Positions 1 through 6,932 of a stretch of 64,000 nt of DNA are shown here, piece after piece. The stretch's first letter is position 1. Each line of letters opens with the position of its first letter. The notes under the pieces were generated by a model. It worked only from the letters and a program-made list of their open reading frames with translations. It did no database searches and was not told the DNA's origin. Source of the DNA: CBDFKS01 sp965248905 (GTDB lineage: Bacteria; Chloroflexota; Dehalococcoidia; Lucifugimonadales; JAGWBF01); assembly GCA_965248905.1 (NCBI GenBank), contig CBDFKS010000005.1, positions 124,001 to 188,000 of the forward strand. The letters run 5' to 3'. The position numbers and the translations under genes were made by a program.

Positions 1-498
1 ACAGTGGGCATGAGTGTGCGGGATGTACAGATCATACTGTTAGCAGGGATCCTGGCCGCGATTCCCACCGCTCCTTTATGGGGTATTCTGTCAGACCGAA
101 TCGGACCAAAGCCAACACTGACCATCGCCTTAGCGGGCTTTGTTGTGGCCTTCGTCCTGAGTGTAGCCATCCCATGGCTTGGTCTCCCAAATGGCATCTG
201 GTGGTTTGTTGTGGTCCTCAGTGGAATCTGTATAGCTGGGACAGCCTCCGCTGACCGCCCGTTTATGCTTCGGTTTATTCCAAAGGGCTCGGAAGGCGAA
301 TATATGGGACTGCACAGCCTAACTGGGCGGATCTCATTCGTAGTCGGCCCGCTCGTATGGGGTCTGGTCGCGGTCACCTTCGGGCTAGGCCAACCCGCGG
401 CAGTCCTGGCGTTATTGCTAGCATTAGGTGCATCCTTGGTAATCTTAAAGAGTATCAAGGAAGGGGGAATTGCCCCGAAGCTGGCTCTCCAAGCGTAA
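1..498 (+). CDS. MFS transporter, UMF1/Atg22-like, C-terminal part (partial)
   Basis: The reading frame is open to the left edge, so the N-terminal half lies outside the window. The visible ~165 residues contain about five hydrophobic membrane segments and the MFS loop motif GILSDRIGPKP. The stretch around RFIPKGSEGEYMGLHSLTGR, followed by a VGPLVWG helix, resembles the second half of UMF1/Atg22-type major facilitator proteins. It would be a cytoplasmic-membrane transporter of unknown substrate. The stop is at 496-498 and no downstream partner is close. The MFS assignment is firm; the UMF1 subfamily is a pattern match from memory. Confidence 0.75.
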   Translation, partial: TVGMSVRDVQIILLAGILAAIPTAPLWGILSDRIGPKPTLTIALAGFVVAFVLSVAIPWLGLPNGIWWFVVVLSGICIAGTASADRPFMLRFIPKGSEGEYMGLHSLTGRISFVVGPLVWGLVAVTFGLGQPAAVLALLLALGASLVILKSIKEGGIAPKLALQA

Positions 499-830
499 TC
501 CCTGGCCCGTGCGGGTGACCGATCCAGTACTGGATATGCCTATCCTGAGGAGGTTCCTCACGGGGTTTCAGCTCTTTCTGATTCTTGGGGAAAAGCTAAA
601 AGATCTGGCTCTGTCTCTCCTGACACCCCACCAGATGCCTCCGCTCAGAACCCGCATCCGCACCTGGATGTGGAGTGGGAGGAGCTGCAACGGCAGATTG
701 CGCGCTAGTCCGACGCCAATTGCTGATACTGAGCATCTTGTCACCTCAAGCCCACCCTTGATACACTTGAAGTGTCGTTTGGATCTTGGATAAATACCCA
801 GACTCCCTACCTTCAAATCGAGAGGCAATT
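499..830. other. Intergenic stretch, no gene seen
   Basis: Open frames on both strands here are arginine/serine-rich or lack a ribosome binding site, and none resembles a protein family. A purine-rich stretch just before 831 may serve the next small gene. Nothing else is recognised. Confidence 0.5.
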
Positions 831-1004
831 ATGGAGAGCCTTCTGCAAATATCCCGGGAACCCAAAACTCTGGAGCTGGAGAGGACCGACGACGGCCGTT
901 ATCGTCTGGTGATTACCCTCAAGAAGCTGGGCGTTGTGACGGCTATGGAGTATTTTCTGGACCAGGATGAAGCCGAGCAGCTTAGCAGAGCTTTGAGCCA
1001 GTAA
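831..1004 (+). CDS. Small hypothetical protein (57 aa)
   Basis: The frame is open from a TTG at 786, but the ATG at 831 is the likelier start: it follows GAGAGGCAATT and removes a low-complexity leader. The product (MESLLQISREPK...) alternates charged and hydrophobic residues like a small beta-strand/alpha-helix domain, with no membrane segment or cysteine. It ends 49 bp before the CHAT-like gene on the same strand, so the two may be co-transcribed. The family is not recognised. Confidence 0.5.
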   Translation: MESLLQISREPKTLELERTDDGRYRLVITLKKLGVVTAMEYFLDQDEAEQLSRALSQ

Positions 1005-1053
1005 TCATGAGTGGATGAGATAATCACTGTAGGAGTAACAGTATATTCCAGGA

Positions 1054-1650
1054 GTGAGGAAGACCGATTTGTGGAGCTCTGAATCAATCTCGGGGAAGCC
1101 AGCCATCCTGATGGTGGATGCATCGAGTAACGTAGGTGGATGGGAATCGGAGTTCTGTGACCGCCTCTTTACAAGCATGAGTAGGCGTGGGATCCAGCTA
1201 AAAGGTAGCTCACCGGTCCGGGTCAAGTCTCCCGAAGAGGTGCTACCGCACCTGGAACCAAGGGACGCCTTTAACTGCATTTTTCTATTCGGCCACGATA
1301 AAGAAGACTCAGGGTCGCATGGGTCAAATCTGAGCAGCTATTGGGCCTGGCTCAACACCGATGCCGGACTGTCAGGAGTGCTTTTTGCAGTCTGCTCCTG
1401 GGAAGATTACGATGCTGAGCTGAGCCGGGAGATACTGGAGGCAGGGGAAAGCTTTGCGGCCATAGCTCTGGCTCCTCAATCGGTGTTGACTCCCCGAGAA
1501 GCGAGCTTGTTCTTCCTCAAGTTCTTCACCGAGCTTGATTTGCACTCAACGGACAGCATCACGGGTAGGATGGTATGGTTCGCCTGCTCCAAGGCGCGAG
1601 AGCTGCTGCGTCGGCGCAGGCTTCCGGGCAAAGTCGGGGCCCGCTCCTAG
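1054..1650 (+). CDS. Putative minimal CHAT/caspase-like protein
   Basis: A 198-residue protein with GTG start; a GGAG lies directly before it. I do not recognise it as a named family, but its order of motifs follows the CHAT (caspase HetF-associated) fold. There is an N-terminal strand AILMVD, then a hydrophobic strand ending in a histidine (IFLFGHD, His81), then a strand ending in a cysteine (GVLFAVCSWED, Cys114), then an AGESFAAIALAPQ strand and an amphipathic helix TPREASLFFLKFFTEL matching the CHAT C-terminal helix. His81/Cys114 would be the catalytic dyad. There is no repeat or sensor domain, so it would act as a stand-alone protease domain or pseudoprotease. The gene is certain; the function is inference. 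Confidence 0.55.
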   Translation: MRKTDLWSSESISGKPAILMVDASSNVGGWESEFCDRLFTSMSRRGIQLKGSSPVRVKSPEEVLPHLEPRDAFNCIFLFGHDKEDSGSHGSNLSSYWAWLNTDAGLSGVLFAVCSWEDYDAELSREILEAGESFAAIALAPQSVLTPREASLFFLKFFTELDLHSTDSITGRMVWFACSKARELLRRRRLPGKVGARS

Positions 1651-1693
1651 GTTAGGCCGTACCCCTGACTAATAAATTTGGGTCAATACGAAG

Positions 1694-2173
1694 ATGCAAG
1701 TAACCGAGCTGCCTCGCTGGCCATCTAAAGGTAATCGCCGAAAGCTGGAGGCGCTATGGGTTGAGGAGCTGGAGCGCCGCGGTTGGTCCAACTTTGACTT
1801 CGACGCTACGACTGAAGGTCCTCTGGTGTTATTCACAGCCATCGAGCAGTTCAACAATGGATTATTCTGGGAATGTCATGAGACGCTGGAGGATGTCTGG
1901 CGTAACACTCCTTATCCCCAGCGTTTCTTCTATCATGCCATCATCAAAGCCGCAGTCGGCTTCTATCACCTGTCCCGGCACAACCGCCGGGGTGCCGGTG
2001 TGAAGCTGGCCGACAGTGTACGGTTGTTGGGGCTTTTGCCGCCGACTCTGATGGGGGTGAACACTGATCAGCTTCGTCAGGAATGCATGCCGTGGCAGGA
2101 ATGGTCGGAAAGAGCTGGTCCCATCGACTGGAAGGACATGGAAGGTGACTATCCTCGAGTGGTGTTCACGTAA
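1694..2173 (+). CDS. DUF309 domain protein
   Basis: A 159-residue protein carrying the DUF309 signature: IEQFNNGLFWECHETLEDVW at about residues 50-70, followed by the helical YPQRFFYHAIIKAAVGFYHL segment. The conserved F-N-x-G-x-F/Y-W-E-x-H-E-x-L-E-x-x-W pattern is complete. DUF309 proteins are small all-helical proteins of unknown biochemical role. It is on the same strand as the preceding gene, 43 bp downstream. Start ATG at 1694 is not preceded by a strong ribosome binding site. The family is secure; the function is unknown. Confidence 0.85.
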   Translation: MQVTELPRWPSKGNRRKLEALWVEELERRGWSNFDFDATTEGPLVLFTAIEQFNNGLFWECHETLEDVWRNTPYPQRFFYHAIIKAAVGFYHLSRHNRRGAGVKLADSVRLLGLLPPTLMGVNTDQLRQECMPWQEWSERAGPIDWKDMEGDYPRVVFT

Positions 2174-2205
2174 GAGGGAGCGTACATCTCACTAGAAAAA
2201 GGTAG

Positions 2206-2243
2206 CGGCACACGAGTCCAGGCGAGTGGAGATATGTGTGCCG
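2206..2243. terminator. Hairpin between convergent genes
   Basis: CGGCACAC at 2206-2213 pairs with GTGTGCCG at 2236-2243, followed by TTCCTT. It lies between the DUF309 gene and the convergent small membrane-protein gene, where a terminator is expected. The T-run is weak. Confidence 0.4.
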
Positions 2244-2264
2244 TTCCTTAGTCGCCTTCCGTTA

Positions 2265-2483
2265 TCACCATTCCTTGAGGTCTTTCTGCCAACTCTTGGG
2301 CACCAGGAATCGGAAAGCCAAGCTTGTGGTGTAGACGATTGATGCTATAATCATGAACGCCGTAACGAATGGTCCTCCATAGACGAATGCCAGACCCACA
2401 ACCACAGAACCACTGGCCAGTGAGCCCATATCCCCAGCCACACCACCTTCTACCCCTTCGGATAGTCCATGTCTTCTTCTCAT
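2265..2483 (-). CDS. Small membrane protein (72 aa)
   Basis: The ATG at 2483 is preceded by GGAGG at good spacing (GGAGGAACATT), which argues for a real gene. The N-terminus is charged and glycine-rich, followed by two hydrophobic segments (SLASGSVVVGLAFVYG and FVTAFMIIASIVYTTSLAF), then a basic/aromatic tail SWQKDLKEW. It is probably an inner-membrane helical hairpin. The family is not recognised and nothing nearby suggests a job. Confidence 0.55.
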   Translation of the reverse strand: MRRRHGLSEGVEGGVAGDMGSLASGSVVVGLAFVYGGPFVTAFMIIASIVYTTSLAFRFLVPKSWQKDLKEW

Positions 2484-2627
2484 AATGTTCCTCCAGCTAT
2501 CTCATTATCTTGGTTAATTTTCAGCGTTCAATTATACGATATGTAGCCGCCTGAGACTTCAGAATTCATCTCAACAGTCGGCCGAGTTCCACAATAGCCT
2601 TATGCTAGACGTTGCCCAGCTTACATA

Positions 2628-3194
2628 TTAAGAAGTGCCCGTGTTTAGTCCCAGCGCCTTCGCCACCGGCTTGAGACTATCGATGACAAAGGTTATGTGC
2701 TCATCCAGGTCAACGCCAAGCTCTTCGGCTCCCCCTGTAATGTCTTCCCGCTTGACGTCCCTGGCGAAGGCCTTGTCCTTCATCTTCTTCACTACTGACC
2801 GGGGAGTAATTTCGTCCAGGCTTTTGCTTGGCCGTACTAAGGTGACGGCCCTTATGAATCCGGAGAGCTCGTCCACCGCGAACACGGTCTTCTCCATCAG
2901 GCTTTCCCGCTTGATGCCTGTGTGGTCTCCGTGGGTGAGGACGGCTCTGACAAGATGTTCCGGGACGCCCCGTTCCCTCAATATGTTGGCCCCGTAAGCC
3001 GGGTGCTCCTCCGGGGTAGGCACGATCTCCCAATCGAAGTCGTGAAGAAGCCCTGCTATGCCCCACTGCTCTTCGTCCTCGGAATATTTGCGGGCATAGG
3101 CTCGCATGGCAGCCTCAACGGCTACCAGGTGTTTCATCAGAGTGTCGGTTTTAACGAACTCCTGGAGAAGTTTCAGGGTCTCCTCTCTATCCAT
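2628..3194 (-). CDS. HD-domain protein (HDIG-type phosphohydrolase)
   Basis: A 188-residue HD-superfamily protein. The metal-binding pattern is present: His22 (MKHLVAVE), His51-Asp52 (GLLHDFDWE) and Asp108 (FAVDELSGF), with the supporting VLTHGDHTG segment at about 85-93. Members hydrolyse phosphate esters, often of nucleotides. The ATG at 3194 lies inside the 3' end of trmI (8-bp overlap), so the two genes are translationally coupled. Substrate unknown; the C-terminal ~60 residues carry no recognised domain. Confidence 0.85.
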   Translation of the reverse strand: MDREETLKLLQEFVKTDTLMKHLVAVEAAMRAYARKYSEDEEQWGIAGLLHDFDWEIVPTPEEHPAYGANILRERGVPEHLVRAVLTHGDHTGIKRESLMEKTVFAVDELSGFIRAVTLVRPSKSLDEITPRSVVKKMKDKAFARDVKREDITGGAEELGVDLDEHITFVIDSLKPVAKALGLNTGTS

Positions 3195-4041
3195 TCTCCT
3201 CCTGATTCAACCCATTTTGGTCATCTTTGGCTCCGTCGTTTAGGGAAGGGTCATCACGAGAAGTGCATCTACGTGCGGTGGTAATAAAACCCGTATGGGC
3301 CACCATGCGATGGACCGGTCGCACGCTGCGGTGGCTTACATTCCATGGCCGTAGCAGCACCTCAACAGTATCCACAAGCTGAAACCGTTGGTCGCTGGAG
3401 AAGGCTTCCGAAAGCTGGTGCACCTGAAGTATGGTAGGTAAGAAACTTAGGAAGATGCCACCCAACGCCAGAGAGTCGGCTGCCCATGGGACCACGTGCC
3501 ATGGTTCGGGCACGTCCAGCACTATCCGGTCAACGTCTCGCTCCTGGATGCCCTCATAAATGTCAGCCATGTTCAGCTTATGGTTGGACGCATCGTTGGT
3601 AAGAGCCTTTATATTTCTGAGACCCCGCTCTACCATATCCTCTCGAATTTCATAGGTTGTGACACTTCCGCTCGGACCTACAGCCCTGAGCAGAGTAGCG
3701 GTCAGGGCGCCCGAGCCCAGGCCGGCTTCGATCACCCTGGCGCCCGGAAAGATGTCGCCCAGCATGATTATGTTGCCCAGGTCCTTGGGGTATATTACCT
3801 GGCTACTCCTGGGCATCTCGAGTATGAATTCCCCGAGAGTCGGTTTGACAGCCAAAAGGCTCTGCCCAAGGCTCGTACGGAACCAGGAACCCTGGTCACT
3901 GCCAATGATCTCGTTGTGTGGCAACGTGCCGACGTGTGTATGAAAAGTGCTCTCCTCGTTTAATGTTAGGAGATATCTTCGCCTTTTGCGGTCTATGAGA
4001 AGAGCCAGGTCCCCTTGTTGAAACCTCGTTCTACTATTCAT
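3187..4041 (-). CDS. trmI: tRNA (adenine-N1)-methyltransferase, TrmI family
   Basis: A 284-residue class I SAM-dependent methyltransferase of the TrmI/Gcd14 type, which makes m1A58 in the T-loop of tRNAs. Visible marks: the N-terminal beta-barrel part, a SAM-binding glycine loop EAGLGSGALTATLL, the acidic strand end TTYEIREDM, and the catalytic DVPEPWHVV motif (D-x-P-x-P-W). Length matches the family. The gene lies 24 bp after a degraded RelE gene and overlaps the HD-domain gene by 8 bp. The extreme C-terminus is lysine/aspartate/asparagine-rich and probably disordered. Confidence 0.9.
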   Translation of the reverse strand: MNSRTRFQQGDLALLIDRKRRRYLLTLNEESTFHTHVGTLPHNEIIGSDQGSWFRTSLGQSLLAVKPTLGEFILEMPRSSQVIYPKDLGNIIMLGDIFPGARVIEAGLGSGALTATLLRAVGPSGSVTTYEIREDMVERGLRNIKALTNDASNHKLNMADIYEGIQERDVDRIVLDVPEPWHVVPWAADSLALGGIFLSFLPTILQVHQLSEAFSSDQRFQLVDTVEVLLRPWNVSHRSVRPVHRMVAHTGFITTARRCTSRDDPSLNDGAKDDQNGLNQEENG

Positions 4042-4065
4042 GTCACGGTGACTGCGTGTTTCGGT

Positions 4066-4330
4066 TCACTCACGATATGCCTGACTCCGATGAAGCACTC
4101 GCAGAACCACTAGGACACCATTTGGTATGTCGGGCCGAAAGCGAATCCGCCAATCCCCTACTCGAAGACGCCACTCTTGGTCCCTGCCTTGTAACTTTCT
4201 CACGTTGCTCTTAATGTCCGGCGACGTAACGATCCAGAGCCTGGAATATGCGGCGGCCTACTTGATCATCTAAACGTCGCATGTCACGGAGTGCTTGGGG
4301 AGTAAGAAGGTAGCGCCACAAAGGGCTCAC
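4066..4330 (-). pseudogene. RelE/ParE-like toxin, frameshifted
   Basis: Reading from a GTG at 4330 gives VSPLWRYLLTPQALRDMRRL and on to ALDRYVAGH, then TAA at 4213-4211. Moving by one base near 4220 restores DIKSNVRKLQG, then EWRLRVGDWRIRF and a LRVLHRSQAY end with stop at 4066-4068. Together these are a typical RelE/ParE toxin: N-terminal helices, then the K-L-x-G ... W-R-L-R-V-G-D-W-R-I-x-F core. The GTG overlaps the antitoxin stop (GTGA), the usual coupling of such pairs. One extra base (or loss of two) inactivates it, unless it is a sequencing error. Confidence 0.75.
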
Positions 4331-4575
4331 TTAATGAACTCTTGCTTCGCTTCTTCGGCAGAGACGGCCTCCCCGCGTAAATATTCTTGCCAGGCTTCGT
4401 TCGCGCGTGCATCCTCTTCAGGAGTTGTGGGCTCAGCGTCGTCGGGTGCTTCCATTAAGGACCTTAGGACCGGATCTCCCATGTGACGCATGTACTCAAG
4501 GAAGCGTCGAGCGGCATGTATCTCGCGATCCGGCAACTCATCTATTAACCTGTGTAACTCTTCTCGCGTGGTCAT
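4327..4575 (-). CDS. RelB-like / DUF2281-like antitoxin
   Basis: An 82-residue acidic protein. I choose the ATG at 4575 (MTTREELHRLIDELPDRE), preceded by GGGTGGACA, over an upstream in-frame ATG at 4608. The N-terminal helix pair with LPDREIHAARRFLEYM is typical of small antitoxins that sit before RelE-type toxins. The acidic, proline-containing tail would wrap the toxin. It overlaps the next (frameshifted) toxin gene by GTGA. With the toxin broken, it is an orphan antitoxin in this genome copy. Confidence 0.65.
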   Translation of the reverse strand: MTTREELHRLIDELPDREIHAARRFLEYMRHMGDPVLRSLMEAPDDAEPTTPEEDARANEAWQEYLRGEAVSAEEAKQEFIK

Positions 4576-4742
4576 TGTCCACCCTTTGGGTGTTGCCGAT
4601 CGATACACTTTGCACCCTTAAACAGCTGCAAAAACAATGTAAGCTGCTTCAGAGTACATTGGATGACTCACTACAAACTGGAACGGGCATGTGAATATGG
4701 GTGCATCCAATGGCGGGCCTGTTACAACCTCATCAGGGCAGT

Positions 4743-5207
4743 TTAACCCAGCTTTGCAACCTCCGCCAAAATGTCCGGCGGGTTTGGAATGGTGCCTGCG
4801 GCGTACTCTTTCCTGTAGCGTATGATTCCGCTCTTGTCCACTATTATCACCGCTCGATTGCTGGTGCCTCGCTCTTCGTTCCACAGGCCATAGGCCTTGC
4901 TCATTTGCCCGTGGGGGTGGAAGTCGGCCAACAAGGGGTACGGTATATTACCCAAACCGGTGGCATAGGTCCGGTGGGCGTGTTGGCTGTCGCAACTGAT
5001 ACCCAGTACCTGGGCATCTTTCTCCTCGAACTCGGCATTATGCATCCGGAACAAGGAGACTTGGTTCGTTCAACCGCCTGTAAAATCGAAGACGTGGAAG
5101 GAAAGGACTACATGCTTTTGGCCCTTATACTGGCTCAAGGTGACCTGATCGCCTGTATGCGAGGGAAGACTGAAATCCGGGGCCGGCTGGCCCACTTCTG
5201 TTGCCAT
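4743..5207 (-). CDS. Peroxiredoxin (AhpE-like), probable selenoprotein with in-frame TGA
   Basis: The ATG at 5207 follows AAGGAGG at ideal spacing. One uninterrupted frame of 155 codons runs to the stop at 4743 with a single internal TGA at 5072-5070 (codon 46). Upstream it reads MATEVGQPAPDFSLPSHTGD ... VVLSFHVFDFTGG; downstream TNQVSLFRMHNAEFEEKDAQ, then VLGISCDSQHAHRTYA and a peroxiredoxin C-terminus. In this family the position after FTGG/FTPV is the peroxidatic cysteine (F-T-x-x-C-T), so TGA sits exactly at the catalytic residue. The simplest reading is selenocysteine 46; a hairpin starts 2 bases after the TGA. The enzyme would reduce peroxides in the cytosol. Alternative: a Cys TGC/TGT to TGA nonsense mutation. 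Confidence 0.8.
5049..5067 (-). promoter_or_regulatory. Candidate SECIS hairpin after the TGA codon
   Basis: Just after the TGA, GAA-C-CAAG (5067-5060) can pair with CTTG-TTC (5055-5049), giving seven pairs, one bulged C and a TCTC loop. Bacterial SECIS elements are short hairpins immediately 3' of the UGA with a bulge in the upper stem. The loop does not show the G-rich apex known from E. coli fdhF, so this is only a candidate. Confidence 0.4.
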
Positions 5208-5242
5208 TTACCTACCTCCTTATCTTTTTCGGGTTGGCCATA

Positions 5243-5416
5243 TTATTCGGACAGCGCGCTCAAAGCCTGTCTTATCTCGTCGTAGTTGGGCTCTGTGGCA
5301 GGACTCGGAGCTATCCATTTATATCGCACTGTACCACCACCGTCCAACACAAATACCACCCTGTTAGCAGCCACATAACCTTCCAATCCAGCCGGATCGT
5401 TTGGATTTCTGATGGA
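5243..5416 (-). pseudogene. Peroxiredoxin C-terminal remnant
   Basis: In-frame after a TGA at 5419-5417 the sequence reads DPAGLEGYVAANRVVFVLDG, then VRYKWIAPSPATEPNYDEIR and ALSALSE, stop at 5243. This is the C-terminal third of a redoxin/AhpC-family protein. The N-terminal part with the catalytic cysteine is missing: an insertion sequence begins about 70 bp further on and the other side of that element starts queG, not the missing half. It lies 36 bp before the selenoprotein peroxiredoxin, so the two were probably a tandem pair. Confidence 0.65.
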
Positions 5417-5549
5417 TCATAGTACTGGTGGCTGTTCGGCCAACATTATAACCTATTTGAGGGAGGGGTTCTACAAGGCGTATTCACTCACCTAAAATGT
5501 TACCGAAGGGGGTAAGGTTCCCTCAGCTAAGAATGTTACTGGGGGGACG

Positions 5550-6831
5550 ATGCCGAGAGAAGACAAGATGACAGTAGACGAACGACGTAAGTACCTGAGA
5601 CTGGTAGCGCCCCGGTATGCGAAGTCTGGCCGGACCGAGCGGAGTACGTTGCTCACCGAGATGGCAGCGGTGACAGGGCTGCACCGCAAGAGCCTGCTGA
5701 GGCTGCTGCATGGGCCGACCCTGGAGCGGGCTCCCAAGCGACCCCGCGTGCGGCGAAGGCGCTACGGGGCGATGGTGGCCGAGGTGGTCAGGGTCGTCTG
5801 GGAGAGGCTGGACTACGTGTGTGCGGAGCGCCTGACCCCAGCCATGCTGCCGACGGCCCAGCAGTTGGCCCGGTGGGAAGAGCTGTTCCTGACGGCGGAA
5901 GTGGAAGCTCACCTGGCGAGCATAAGCCGAGCCACGGTCCAGCGGCGGCTGCAGCGCTTCCAGCTCGATACTCCCAAGCTGCCACGGCGCAAACCCCAAC
6001 CGCCCAACCAGTTTCTCCGACAGGCGCCCATTGAGCGGCTCTCCTGGGCCACACAGACCCCGGGCAGTTTCGAGACGGACCCTTCGGCTTCGCTCAGGGC
6101 AGGCTCTGGTGCACCACTGCGGCGTGGTGGCAGCAGGAGAGTATGTCCACACCCTGCAACTGGTGGACATCGCTACGGGCTGGAGCGAGCGGGTGGCGGT
6201 GCTGGGGCGCAGCCAGACTGCCATGGTGGCGGCCTTCCGGAGGGTCCAGGAACGGCTACCCTTTCCCATCACCCACCTCCATCCCGACAACGGCAGCGAG
6301 TTCTTCAACGACCACCTGTTCCGCTACTTTGGCGAGGAGATGACGGGACTGCACCTCAGCCGGAGCAGACCCTATCGGAAGAACGACAACCGGTTCGTGG
6401 AGCAGAAGAACGCCACCTTGGTACGGGCATACCTGGGCTACGAGCGCCTGGACACCCCCAGACAGTATACGGCCCTCAACTCCCTCTATGATCAACTCTG
6501 GGTGTACTACAACCTGTTCCAGCCGGTGTTACACCTGGTGGCCAAGAAGGTGATCGACGGAAAGCTCCGCCGCCAGTGGGACCAGGCCCAGACTCCCTAC
6601 CAGCGACTCCTGGCCAGCAACGTCCTGTCCTCGGAGCAGCAAGGGAGGCTCGCTACCCTCTATGCCGAGACGAACCCTCGACGGCTACGGGAAGCCATCT
6701 ACCAGGCGTTGGAACGGCTCTGGCAGCGTCCCAAGCCTGCCCTGAGTCCCACCAAAGGGCCTCACCTGAGTCCAGACGAAGAAGCTCTCCACACACCCAA
6801 CCGAAAGGAGGCGGCTACCACTCTTCGGTAA
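5550..6831 (+). pseudogene. Integrase-core (rve) transposase, frameshifted by a 25-bp insertion
   Basis: The ATG at 5550 follows a G-run. The first frame gives an HTH region (TEMAAVTGLHRKSLLRLLHG) and a linker, ending after SWATQTPGSFETD. The second frame resumes with LVHHCGVVAAGEYVHTLQLV and continues to the end at 6831. Catalytic residues of the DDE core are visible: the Asp in FETD, the Asp in ITHLHPDNGSEF and the Glu in NRFVEQKN. Between the two halves sit 25 bp (6081-6105) that belong to a dispersed repeat and shift the frame. Without it the protein would be one ~420-residue transposase. Confidence 0.75.
6081..6105. repeat. 25-bp dispersed repeat inserted in transposase gene
   Basis: The unit begins CCTTCGGC and ends GGGCAGGCT. 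It aligns with the 24-bp unit at 22594-22617 (opposite strand) and the unit at 58576-58598. It sits between codons for FETD and LVHHC of an otherwise continuous transposase and breaks the frame. Confidence 0.7.
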
Positions 6832-6932
6832 CATTCCTTAATGAGTGAACCACCCCTGCTTCAGTAACATTCTTATTTGAGTTGACACGAAGGCTACACC
6901 CTTATCCTGGATATGGCATAATATGTGTGCTC

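Larger units (their letters stand above)
5483..6881 (+). mobile_element. rve-type insertion sequence with doubled end repeats
   Basis: The left end (5483-5508, TTCACTCA...AATGTTACCGAAG) is matched inverted at 6823-6849 (CTTCGGTAACATT...TGAGTGAA). Each end also carries a second related unit: GAATGTTACTG at 5531 on the left and CAGTAACATTC at about 6862 on the right. Between them lies one transposase gene, now frameshifted. Exact outer boundaries and target duplication are not clear because the repeats are staggered; the right limit is set past the outer unit. Confidence 0.65.

Noticed and set aside
470..828. Open frames on both strands after the MFS gene
   Set aside because: Low-complexity Arg/Ser/Leu products without ribosome sites or recognisable domains; probably chance frames.
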